From Actinomycetota bacterium (lineage in GTDB: Bacteria; Actinomycetota; Geothermincolia; Fen-727; JAQURN01): a stretch of 12,096 nucleotides of DNA. The notes beneath the pieces are model-generated. The model did no database searches and was not told where the DNA came from. It saw nothing but the letters and a program-made list of their open reading frames with translations. The position numbers and the translations under genes are program-made. This document shows, piece after piece, positions 1 through 6,061 of the stretch (position 1 is the stretch's first letter; each line of letters opens with the position of its first letter). Location: assembly GCA_028715585.1 (NCBI GenBank), contig JAQURN010000027.1:1-12096 (forward strand), given 5' to 3'.

Positions 1-116
1 CTCATGAGAGTGGAAAGTGTGTGTTAATGGTAACTCACGACGAGAGCATACTGAACGTATCCGATAGGGCTTTCCGCATGACAGATGGGCGCCTGCTTGA
101 AATGGGCGTCGTATAG
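1..116 (+). CDS. ABC transporter ATP-binding protein, C-terminal end (partial)
   Basis: Only the last 37 codons are in the window, read in the frame whose first full codon is at base 3, ending at TAG 114-116. The visible peptide contains VLMVTHDES, which is the end of a Walker B/D-loop region followed by the H-loop histidine of an ABC ATPase (THD), and then DRAFRMTDGRLLE. That last pattern is the usual C-terminus of LolD/MacB/FtsE-type ATPases that work with FtsX-like permeases. The Walker A, Q-loop and signature motifs lie upstream of the window, so the exact subfamily cannot be fixed. The lipoprotein gene starts 42 nt downstream on the same strand, so the two may share a transcript; an export or envelope role for the pair is inference. 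Confidence 0.8.
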   Translation, partial: HESGKCVLMVTHDESILNVSDRAFRMTDGRLLEMGVV

Positions 117-158
117 ATTTCGTGCAAAGGGATGGTCAATTCTGCTCGGAGGAAGACA

Positions 159-872
159 ATGACGATGACAACAAGAACAAGAAGCGCAAGAAGAGCAGTT
201 TGGTTTCTGGCGGTGGTCGCATTTCTGGGAGCACTAGTTATGTTTACGGGCTGCGGATCGACAAAGTCAACGAAGTCAACCACGAAGAAGAGCTCGGCGA
301 CGGTGAGCGAAGAGACCCTGGGGGTACCAATCTACCCAGGAGCCACCAAAGTCGATGTGAGCGAGTTCAAGCCCGAGCGGGGTGGCGGCCCCAATGGGTC
401 GAGCACTCAAGGCAATCCTTCCCCAGGAGGCTCTAGCAGTGATCCACCCTCGGTAAATCTCAACCCACAGAGCTCTACCGACACTCCTCCTCCGGGGAAC
501 CCAAATAATAGCCCACCGTCAGGAAGTTCCAACAGCAACCCTTCCCCAGGAAATTCTAATGGTGGTCCTCCAGGGGGGCGAATGGACGGCGGAACGATGC
601 TCAAGGCCACGGATTCATTCGAAAAGGTTGTCTCTTGGTATAAGAATAAACTCTCGGCGAAGAAGGATTTCAAGGAAATAACCATGCCCTCGAGGGGAGA
701 GTCGGACAAAAACCAAGAGTCGCGGGTTGGATTCTCTTTCAAATCAGGAGAAACGACAAAGATGGTAATGATTAGCAAAAACAATGCCGCCAACAATGAA
801 GAAACGCTGATAATGATAGGGGAAGCCTCAGAGCAAATGCCCTCGAGCTCTTCGAACAGCCAGAACATCTAG
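159..872 (+). CDS. Secreted lipoprotein with Pro/Ser/Asn/Gly-rich linker
   Basis: I place the start at ATG 159, because GGAGG at 148-152 lies 6 nt upstream. The in-frame ATG at 132 has no usable ribosome binding site. The 237-aa product has an Arg-rich N-region, a hydrophobic stretch (about residues 13-29) and a lipobox FTGC with Cys32, so it should be lipidated and anchored at the outer face of the cytoplasmic membrane. Residues about 33-46 are Lys/Ser/Thr-rich. The segment VPIYPGATKVD (about 55-65) is followed by a low-complexity linker of roughly 80 residues in which NPSPG occurs twice. The C-terminal 85 residues (ATDSFEKVVSWYKNKL onward) form a compact alpha/beta-like region. The pairing of a YPGA segment with a DSFEKVVSWYKNKL segment recalls small bacterial lipoproteins of unknown function; here the linker separates the two parts. 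No catalytic motif is visible. Confidence 0.8.
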   Translation: MTMTTRTRSARRAVWFLAVVAFLGALVMFTGCGSTKSTKSTTKKSSATVSEETLGVPIYPGATKVDVSEFKPERGGGPNGSSTQGNPSPGGSSSDPPSVNLNPQSSTDTPPPGNPNNSPPSGSSNSNPSPGNSNGGPPGGRMDGGTMLKATDSFEKVVSWYKNKLSAKKDFKEITMPSRGESDKNQESRVGFSFKSGETTKMVMISKNNAANNEETLIMIGEASEQMPSSSSNSQNI

Positions 873-1065
873 GGCTCGCTGCGATTGAAGAGGGCGCGGA
901 CCATTGCCATTTCCCCAGATTCTCTAGATAATAAGCCAAGCATTCCCCATCAGTTCGCTCGAAGGTGGTTCTAAATATGTCATTAAATACCTCATGGAAA
1001 AGGTGTCATTTTCCACAGACAAATCTTGGAGGCCGCTTGAGAGAATTTTTAGAGAAGGAGAAAAT

Positions 1066-1515
1066 TTGCCCTCGCACAATGATTTCATGAAACTCGCACT
1101 CGAGGAAGCAAAAGTCGCGGCAGCTGAAGGAGAAGTCCCGATTGGCGCGGTGCTGGTTTCCGGAGAAAAAGTCCTCGCCAGCGACCACAACCGCAGGGAA
1201 AGAACAAACGACCCGACCGCGCACGCTGAGATACTCGCAATAAGACGGGCATGCTTCGCAACTGGAGATTGGCGCCTGGAAGACTCTACCCTCTATGTCA
1301 CCCTTGAACCCTGCCCAATGTGCGCAAGCGCAATGGTGCTCGCGCGCCTCTTTCGCGTAGTCTTTGGCGCCCCCGACATGAAAGCGGGCGCTTGTGGCTC
1401 CATCTACAACATAGCCCAAGACGGAAACCTCAATCACAAACTGGAGGTAATTGGCGGAGTCATGGAAGATGAATGCGAGTCTCTTATTCGAGATTTCTTC
1501 AATCGTTTAAGATAG
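1066..1515 (+). CDS. tadA: tRNA-specific adenosine deaminase TadA
   Basis: This enzyme deaminates the wobble adenosine (A34) of tRNA-Arg(ACG) to inosine, using zinc, in the cytoplasm. The reading frame is open from ATG 994, but I choose TTG 1066: AAGGAG at 1055-1060 is 5 nt upstream, and the resulting 149-aa protein begins just before the family's usual first helix (MKLALEEAKVAAAEGEVPIGAV). The zinc site is complete, with His53 and catalytic Glu55 in AHAE, and Cys83 and Cys86 in EPCPMC. The AGACGSIYNI segment typical of TadA loops is also present. The 994 start would add 24 residues of non-conserved leader. tRNA-Ser(CGA) begins 29 nt after the stop, so read-through transcription of tadA, the tRNA and the repeats is possible. 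Confidence 0.95.
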   Translation: MPSHNDFMKLALEEAKVAAAEGEVPIGAVLVSGEKVLASDHNRRERTNDPTAHAEILAIRRACFATGDWRLEDSTLYVTLEPCPMCASAMVLARLFRVVFGAPDMKAGACGSIYNIAQDGNLNHKLEVIGGVMEDECESLIRDFFNRLR

Positions 1516-1544
1516 AAGGAGAAACAAAAAGAATCGAAAGCGCT

Positions 1545-1634
1545 GGAGGGGTGTCCGAGCGGACGAAGGAGACGGTCTCGAAAACCGTTGTGGGCGCGAG
1601 TCCACCGTGGGTTCGAATCCCACCCCCTCCGCCA
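1545..1634 (+). tRNA. tRNA-Ser(CGA)
   Basis: This is a class II tRNA with all arms identifiable. The acceptor arm GGAGGGG (1545-1551) pairs perfectly with CCCCTCC, and discriminator G1631 and an encoded CCA (1632-1634) follow. The anticodon stem ACGGT/ACCGT encloses loop CTCGAAA, giving anticodon CGA, which reads serine codon UCG. The long variable arm pairs GTGG with CCAC, as in serine tRNAs. The T-arm is GTGGG-TTCGAAT-CCCAC. A T-rich tract (TTTCCTTTTTCCC) follows directly and is also the first segment of repeat copy A. Hypothetical proteins predicted across this gene are translations of the tRNA itself. Confidence 0.96.
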
Positions 1635-1865
1635 TTTCCTTTTTCCCATGCTTTCCGCGGAATTCGAACCCAGGGGGGCTTATTTCCTTGCGGGGGGAGC
1701 ATCCCCCCAGCAATCTAAGTTAGGGGGGTAGAGGTCGCGCAAGCGACCGTCCTAGGGGGGACGCGAAGTCCCTCCTGGAAGAGCGAGCGGGCGTAGTGCG
1801 TCTGCCCAAAGATGAGTGTTCATCGGTCTCCCGCGAGCGACGGTTCGTATCCACCCCCTCCGCCA
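1635..1865 (+). repeat. tRNA-Ser-linked structured repeat, copy A (231 bp)
   Basis: This copy starts at the base after the CCA of tRNA-Ser(CGA) and ends at a second GCCA. A 35-bp perfect direct repeat joins tRNA 3' end plus left end (1620-1654) to right end plus start of copy B (1851-1885). Elements in order are the T-rich leader; an inverted T-arm-like motif (ATTCGAACCCA, 1662-1672); hairpin GGGGGGA-GCA-TCCCCCC (1692-1708); hairpin GGTCGC-GCAA-GCGACC (1733-1748); a G-rich hairpin with arms 1751-1762 and 1768-1778 around a GCGAA loop; the conserved block GCGAGCGGGCGTAGTG (1783-1798); a copy-specific segment 1799-1829 that holds the hairpin GATGA-GTGT-TCATC; and the right end 1830-1865, which imitates a tRNA T-arm plus acceptor plus CCA. 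I do not recognise the family. Coding is unlikely, since indels between copies break every frame. Confidence 0.85.
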
Positions 1866-2061
1866 TTTCCTTTTTCCCATGCTTTACGCGGGATTCGAAC
1901 CCAGGGGGGCTTATTTCCTTGCGGGGGGAGCATCCCCCCGGCAATCTAACTTAGAGGGGTAGAGGTTGCGTAAGCAACCGCGAGCGGGCGTAGTGCATCT
2001 CGGCGCAAGTGTTTTACTCTCTCTCCCGCGAGCGACGGTTCGTACTCCACCCCCTCCGCCA
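1866..2061 (+). repeat. tRNA-Ser-linked structured repeat, copy B (196 bp)
   Basis: This copy is in tandem with copy A and has the same element order. It keeps the hairpin GGGGGGA-GCA-TCCCCCC (1923-1939). Its second hairpin reads GGTTGC-GTAA-GCAACC (1964-1979): relative to copies A and C, both strands of the stem changed together, so pairing is preserved. The loop is GTAA as in copy C, against GCAA in A; both are GNRA loops. The third hairpin of A and C is absent, as a clean deletion of about 34 bp between the second hairpin and the block 1980-1995. The copy-specific segment is 1996-2024 and has no visible relation to that of A. The right end (2025-2061) again mimics the 3' end of tRNA-Ser(CGA), with one base added in the T-loop region. 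Confidence 0.85.
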
Positions 2062-2078
2062 CCATTTCCTTTTTCCCC
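2062..2078 (+). repeat. Left-end remnant of a third tandem repeat unit
   Basis: After the final GCCA of copy B there is an extra CCA (2062-2064) and then TTTCCTTTTTCCCC (2065-2078), which is the leader that begins each full copy. The sequence then diverges. This is either the start of a truncated third unit or simply the sequence that always follows the tRNA-like end. The extra CCA makes the junction read CCACCA. Confidence 0.6.
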
Positions 2079-2180
2079 GCAAAACAGCTGCGGAGTGTGA
2101 CATCACTTCGCTGACTACATCGCCTTCACCGCCCTTGGTGCTAATCGGTGAGGCCTGCTGGGGAATAATCTCCCCCCTGT

Positions 2181-2417
2181 TCAGCCAAAGCCCTCCTCGC
2201 TTCTCTCTGCCCCCTTTGCCATAACTCCATTGTCTAGGTACGTTTTGACACCATCGAGGGAAGCTTTGCCTATCCCTGTTTTGGCACAGGCAAGTTGTGC
2301 AGCACGGAAACTGCACCACTTCATTGCTTCTGCCCTAGTGATTTCACTCTGCTGAGCTTCCAGGAAGATTTCAAGCTTCTTCCCAGAGGTCAGATTCCCA
2401 CGCTCTTTCCTTCCCAA
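2181..2417 (-). pseudogene. Decayed transposase-like helix-turn-helix fragment
   Basis: The minus-strand reading frame opens at TTG 2417, with a stop two codons upstream, and encodes 78 residues. The segment KLEIFLEAQQSEITRAEAMK resembles the N-terminal helix-turn-helix of transposase OrfA-type proteins (a K-x-I-x-L-E-A-x-x-G/S-E-I-x-R-A-E-A pattern). The following residues do not continue into a normal turn-helix with the usual Tyr/Trp-Arg ending, and no second transposase frame follows. It could be an insertion-sequence remnant between the tRNA-linked repeats and the nuclease gene. The similarity is from memory and short, so a non-coding chance frame remains possible. Confidence 0.3.
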
Positions 2418-2525
2418 GTGTTATGGGGGCGTTTTACCCTCCTGGTGGAAAACACATTAGAGGAATCGGGCCTTGGCACACAATGACACGATTTTGTCGG
2501 AAATACCCAAAAGCAATCCAAAGGA

Positions 2526-2556
2526 TTGGAAAAATCGGCGAAACATTAAATATAAT
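2526..2556 (+). promoter_or_regulatory. Probable sigma-70-type promoter of the EVE/nuclease gene
   Basis: A perfect -10 hexamer TATAAT at 2551-2556 follows a -35-like TTGGAA at 2526-2531, with a 19-bp spacer. Initiation near 2563 would give a leader of about 35 nt before ATG 2598. The inverted repeat 2514-2528 overlaps the -35 box. The spacer is longer than ideal, so strength is uncertain. Confidence 0.5.
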
Positions 2557-2597
2557 GTCGGAAAAGCAAAGCACAACCTGGAAGAATAAACAAAGCT

Positions 2598-3719
2598 ATG
2601 AACAAAGAGCGAAAAATATTCTTCATTGTAGTCAGCGGCGGGCACGATATTAATCGCCACTATCGCGAGACCATAAAAAACAAAAGGACTGTCGAGGAGG
2701 CCAAGCAATTTTTGAAGCACGATGAAGTTGGGAAACTTCGTGAACGCTTCCACGATCAACCATATAGCGTGTGGGGATCTGTTCCTGGTGAAAACAACAT
2801 TCGCAACTGGGAAGCCATGGAGGCTGGCGATTATGTTGTGGTTTATCGAGCCGGAAAAATTATTCTAGCAGCCGAAATTGCAATGAAGGTTCGCAATCCC
2901 AGTTTAGCTGAGCACTTCTGGGGGATGGACACAAACGAAAAAACTTGGGAGTACATTTATTTCTTAATCAATGAAGTCGAAGTTAACGTCGACCAGGCCG
3001 AGCTTAATAAATATCTCGGGTATGCACCCAAATATTTTCCCCAAGGTCTTTCTAGGGTTAAGCAAGATAAAGCAAATAGGCTTTTATTTAAATATGGCGA
3101 CCTTGTCTCCCTTTTGCAAAGAATTGAAAATGGAGAAGAGCCCGAAGAAATAGATGTCGAGAAAGCGGAAAAAGTCGAAGAAATTATTGATGAAGAAATT
3201 AAAAAATCACCAACGGTTCATGACGAAATACAATGGCGGTTAATCCGGCTGGGGAAAAAAGCAAATCTCGACGTTTGGGTTCCGCGGCATGACCAACGCA
3301 GGGAATACCGAGGCCAACGATTTAGAGATTTAGTTCTTCAGGAATTTGATGGAGCGCTCGATGTGCCTAGCTACATTCAAAATATCGACACGGTCTGGAA
3401 ACTTGGTTTTTCAATCAAGTCGGCCTTTGAAATAGAACACTCCACCGCAATTTATTCGGGCATTTTAAGGCTGTCGGATCTTAGGGCGCTAGCTCCAAAT
3501 TCAAATTACCCGCTTTTTATAGTTTCGGAAAGAGAGAGAAAAACAGAAGTGTTTCGGCAGCTTAAAAGGCCTACCTTTTCAAACAAGTATCTCAGTTTAG
3601 ATAAAGCAGTGAAGTTTCTATCATACAATGCAGTCAGGCAACTCGATGAAGAGCTAAAAAGTGACCAAACGGGTTTTGACATCAGCTGGCTTCTAAAAAA
3701 GGCTGAATCCCCTACATAA
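2598..3719 (+). CDS. EVE-like domain / PD-(D/E)XK-like nuclease, putative modification-dependent restriction protein
   Basis: The product is 373 aa. ATG 2598 is the only ATG after an in-frame stop at 2553; its ribosome binding site is weak. Residues about 55-130 (YSVWGSVPGENNIRNWEAMEAGDYVVVYRAG) resemble an EVE/PUA-like fold, a class that in other proteins reads modified bases. A charged helical linker (about 172-205, rich in Glu/Lys) follows. Residues about 208-330 contain DVWVPRHD, IDTVWKLG and AFEIEHSTAIYSGILRLSDL. This resembles a PD-(D/E)XK-like domain in which Asp264 and Glu278-Ile-Glu280 could supply metal ligands, ending in a conserved-looking RPTF. EVE plus nuclease architecture fits a type IV-like restriction enzyme acting on modified phage DNA, but activity is inference. 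The gene is AT-richer than its neighbours and lies just past a tRNA-repeat array, consistent with acquisition. It converges on gdhA. Confidence 0.7.
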   Translation: MNKERKIFFIVVSGGHDINRHYRETIKNKRTVEEAKQFLKHDEVGKLRERFHDQPYSVWGSVPGENNIRNWEAMEAGDYVVVYRAGKIILAAEIAMKVRNPSLAEHFWGMDTNEKTWEYIYFLINEVEVNVDQAELNKYLGYAPKYFPQGLSRVKQDKANRLLFKYGDLVSLLQRIENGEEPEEIDVEKAEKVEEIIDEEIKKSPTVHDEIQWRLIRLGKKANLDVWVPRHDQRREYRGQRFRDLVLQEFDGALDVPSYIQNIDTVWKLGFSIKSAFEIEHSTAIYSGILRLSDLRALAPNSNYPLFIVSERERKTEVFRQLKRPTFSNKYLSLDKAVKFLSYNAVRQLDEELKSDQTGFDISWLLKKAESPT

Positions 3720-3755
3720 ACTCAATCAACTTGGAAAGGCTAAGGCCTCACAGGT

Positions 3756-3788
3756 GACACTATGCCGACCGTGTGATAGGTGTCTTTT
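3756..3788 (+). terminator. Candidate terminator after the EVE/nuclease gene
   Basis: Arms 3756-3763 (GACACTAT) and 3776-3784 (ATAGGTGTC) form an 8-bp stem with one bulged G around a 12-nt loop, followed by TTTT at 3785-3788. It sits 36 nt after the stop of the plus-strand gene and in the gap before the convergent gdhA. The T-tract is short, so termination may be inefficient. Confidence 0.4.
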
Positions 3789-3818
3789 CGCTTCTCCATC
3801 TTAAGAGGGCAGCGGTAG

Positions 3819-5066
3819 TTAAACCCAGCCGCGGCACTTCATGGCTTCTACGACTCGCTCGACTGCGACCACGTAGGCAGCCTTGCGCATGTTAATACCC
3901 ATCTTCTTCGAGGTCTCCAGGACTGCTCTGTATGCAGCGGTCATCTTGCTGTCAAGCTTGCTATAAACCTCTTCCTCAGTCCAACGGGAAAGGCTCATGT
4001 TCTGAACCATCTCGAAGTAAGAGACGGTGACCCCTCCCGCATTGCAAAGGAAGTCGGGAATTACGTGGATGCCTTTCTTGAAGAGAATCTCATCCGCCTC
4101 GGGAGTAGTGGGGCCATTCGCCAACTCGGCGACTATCTTCGCTTTGACGTCGCCAGCGTTCTCGGCAGTAATGACACCTTCAATAGCCGCTGGAATAAGT
4201 ATGTCAACCTCGCTGGCAATGATGTCAGCCGCACACATCGGGACAGTCTCGGGATAGTTGGCTACCGTCGAGGTTTCCCTCTTGTGACGGGCAACTCCAT
4301 CAGGGTCTAAACCGTCGAGATCGCAAACGCCGCCCTTGGTGTCGCATACGGCAACAACCTTCGAACCAAACATCTCTTTTACCAACCTAGCAGCATTATA
4401 GCCAACGTTGCCATAGCCTTGGATAGCTACGGTGGCGTTCGCCAAATCGATCCCCAGCTCACGAGCAGCCTCTCGGATAGTGTACATGCCGCCTCTGGCG
4501 GTCGCGTCTCCCCTACCAGGTGAGCCACCAACACACACAGGTTTGCCTGTAACGACGCCAAACTGCGTACGTCCAACTATCTTTGAGTATTCATCCATCA
4601 TCCAAACCATTATCTTGGGGCTGGTGTAAACGTCTGGCGCTGGTATATCCTGCTCGGGACCTATGAACTGCCAGATTGCCTTCACGTATGCCCTGCTAAG
4701 CCTCTCAAGCTCGCCATCCGACATCTTTTTGGTGTCGCAGACGATACCACCCTTGGCACCGCCAAGCGGAAGGTCAAGGAGAGCACACTTCCAAGTCATC
4801 CAAGCCGCAAGTGCCCTGACTGTGTCGATTGTTTCCTCCGGGTGAAATCTGATGCCTCCTTTTGTTGGTCCACGGGCATCGTTGTATTGAACCCGGAAAC
4901 CCTCAAAGACCTTCGTCGTGCCATCATCCATCCGCACAGGCAAATTTACCCTTATCTCTCGAAGCGGATTTTTGAGCACCTCATGAACGCTGGGTTCCAA
5001 CCTCATGATTTCGGCTACTTGCGCAAGTTGTTCCTGCGCTATCTCGAATGGATTGAGTTCAGTCAT
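3819..5066 (-). CDS. gdhA: Glutamate dehydrogenase (NAD(P)+)
   Basis: This enzyme interconverts glutamate and 2-oxoglutarate plus ammonia in the cytoplasm. I choose ATG 5066: GGAGGT lies 7 nt upstream and the protein then begins MTELNPFEIAQEQL, as is typical. The frame extends to GTG 5090 but without a binding site. The length is 415 aa, normal for hexameric bacterial and archaeal enzymes. The substrate-binding domain shows GPTKGGIRFHP (Lys69), TWKCALLDLPLGGAKGGI (Lys93 and catalytic Lys105) and DIPAPDVYT. The Rossmann domain has VAIQGYGNVG with the GxGxxG dinucleotide loop. CNAGGVTVSYFEMVQN near the C-terminus is also characteristic. Cofactor preference cannot be decided safely. It lies 189 nt downstream of the redox pair on the same strand; the longer gap suggests its own promoter. 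Confidence 0.96.
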   Translation of the reverse strand: MTELNPFEIAQEQLAQVAEIMRLEPSVHEVLKNPLREIRVNLPVRMDDGTTKVFEGFRVQYNDARGPTKGGIRFHPEETIDTVRALAAWMTWKCALLDLPLGGAKGGIVCDTKKMSDGELERLSRAYVKAIWQFIGPEQDIPAPDVYTSPKIMVWMMDEYSKIVGRTQFGVVTGKPVCVGGSPGRGDATARGGMYTIREAARELGIDLANATVAIQGYGNVGYNAARLVKEMFGSKVVAVCDTKGGVCDLDGLDPDGVARHKRETSTVANYPETVPMCAADIIASEVDILIPAAIEGVITAENAGDVKAKIVAELANGPTTPEADEILFKKGIHVIPDFLCNAGGVTVSYFEMVQNMSLSRWTEEEVYSKLDSKMTAAYRAVLETSKKMGINMRKAAYVVAVERVVEAMKCRGWV

Positions 5067-5255
5067 CTGCTTGACCTCCAAGTAGGGCACGCTTTATTCA
5101 CCACCCGAAAAATACTAACACAAGACCAGAGCACCAAAAGCAATTTTTTGTGCAGGTGCGTGAAGCTATTCGGATTTGGGGGATGCGGGTTCGCGCAGTG
5201 GAAAAGCGCAAAGCGAGGGGAAGCAGGCACAGCCACAAATACGAAAGATGGGTCG

Positions 5256-5777
5256 TTAAACGAATCTCTCGAATCTTTCCTTCGTCGCCTTACAGATTGG
5301 ACAGGTCTGGGGTGGCTCCTCTCTGGCGCATAGATAGCCACAAACCCTACATCTCCAAACTGGAAGAGGAAGGCTAGATATCCTCTCTATGACTTCTCCC
5401 TTTTGGGCTTCTTGTGCTGCTTGAGCTTTTTGAGCCCTCTCCTCTTTGGAAAGCCGACGCTCTGGGATTGGATTTTTCAAATCTTCCTCACTAGCGCCAG
5501 GGGATACATAGAGGCAACAATAGCAGCGGCTATATTGGGCAAGGTCTAAATCCCGATAATCGCAAGGGCAAATGATGTCTAAATCTTCTTCCTTTGAGCC
5601 AGAAGCCAGGCGGCAAGGGCAGTTAGGGTAACCATATCTCCTCTCATTTACGAGAAGCGACCTGACCAACTCCAATGTCAAATCCATGTCCGGATTGAGG
5701 TGATAACCTGCTTTTTCTGCCTCATCCTTCAGCTTTTTGTAATATTCCTCGACTTCATCTGGCGATGGCTCGCTCAC
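5256..5777 (-). CDS. Ferredoxin:disulfide reductase catalytic subunit fused to a rubredoxin domain
   Basis: The GTG start at 5777 overlaps the glutaredoxin stop in GTGA, a 4-nt overlap indicating translational coupling. Residues 1-95 match the ferredoxin-thioredoxin reductase catalytic (beta) chain: Cys53-Pro-Cys55, Cys70-Pro-Cys72 and Cys85-Tyr-Cys87 provide four [4Fe-4S] ligands and the redox-active disulfide. The usual third motif CHC is CYC here, followed by an extra Cys88. A charged Ala/Gln/Glu/Lys linker (about 106-132) leads to a rubredoxin-type knuckle pair, Cys143-x2-Cys146-Gly-Tyr and Cys159-Pro-x-Cys162. Ferredoxin:disulfide reductases with an added rubredoxin domain are known, as I recall, from methanogens and anaerobic bacteria; they pass ferredoxin electrons to protein disulfides. 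The adjacent glutaredoxin is the likely partner, which is inference from the overlap. Confidence 0.88.
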   Translation of the reverse strand: MSEPSPDEVEEYYKKLKDEAEKAGYHLNPDMDLTLELVRSLLVNERRYGYPNCPCRLASGSKEEDLDIICPCDYRDLDLAQYSRCYCCLYVSPGASEEDLKNPIPERRLSKEERAQKAQAAQEAQKGEVIERISSLPLPVWRCRVCGYLCAREEPPQTCPICKATKERFERFV

Positions 5778-6061
5778 TGGCTTCCCCCCAGAGCTTCCTT
5801 AATCTCGTCCTCCTTGAACCCAACTATCACCCTCTCGCCATCTATAACGAGGGTAGGAAAAGACAGCTTCTCATTCCATCTCGCTACTTCCTGGGCGACC
5901 CTCTTTCCCTCCTCCTTGGGCACCAAATCTACATCGATGTAGCTGTACTCCACACCTAGATCGCTCAGCAGACCCTTCGTCTTCCCGCACCATGGACAGG
6001 TTGAGATGGCATAAAGCACAACCTCACCTACATTTTTCCCATCGACATGGTTCATCTCCAT
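5774..6061 (-). CDS. Glutaredoxin family protein (CPWC)
   Basis: The 95-aa product is a thioredoxin-fold thiol-disulfide oxidoreductase. I choose ATG 6061, because AGGAGG (complement of 6067-6072) lies 5 nt upstream; the frame continues upstream to 6088 without a comparable site. The active site is Cys22-Pro-Trp-Cys25 in YAISTCPWCGKTK. The second half shows SFPTLVIDGERVIVGF, the cis-proline and glycine segment typical of NrdH/glutaredoxin-like proteins. The stop overlaps the start of the ferredoxin:disulfide reductase, so the two are made together and the reductase probably recycles this protein. The gene is divergent from the DUF4446 gene. Confidence 0.92.
   Translation of the reverse strand: MEMNHVDGKNVGEVVLYAISTCPWCGKTKGLLSDLGVEYSYIDVDLVPKEEGKRVAQEVARWNEKLSFPTLVIDGERVIVGFKEDEIKEALGGSQ

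Larger units (their letters stand above)
2079..2597. other. Intergenic accessory stretch with gene debris and a promoter
   Basis: No intact gene is apparent in this stretch. It holds an imperfect stem (2122-2131 with 2146-2154) that has no T-tract after it, a minus-strand fragment resembling a transposase helix-turn-helix (2181-2417, listed separately), a short inverted repeat CAATCC-AAA-GGATTG (2514-2528), and a likely promoter (2526-2556) for the downstream nuclease gene. The inverted repeat overlaps the putative -35 box and could be an operator; that is inference. Confidence 0.5.

Noticed and set aside
132..158. Upstream ATG as start of the lipoprotein
   Set aside because: No ribosome binding site; ATG 159 has GGAGG at ideal spacing and still includes the full signal peptide.
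1635..2061. CRISPR array
   Set aside because: Units are 196-231 bp with internal hairpins and only one variable segment each; there is no short repeat with regular spacers and no cas gene nearby.
1434..2319. Overlapping small frames on the minus strand with similar peptides (GGCSPRKE...PPGF) across the tRNA and repeats
   Set aside because: They are translations of antisense tRNA-Ser and of the repeat units. A one-base insertion in copy C shifts the frame, and the stems rather than the codons are conserved.
5131..5157. Inverted repeat GCACC...GGTGC between the reductase gene and gdhA
   Set aside because: The stem contains mismatches and has no T-tract in the minus direction; it is too weak to call a terminator or operator.
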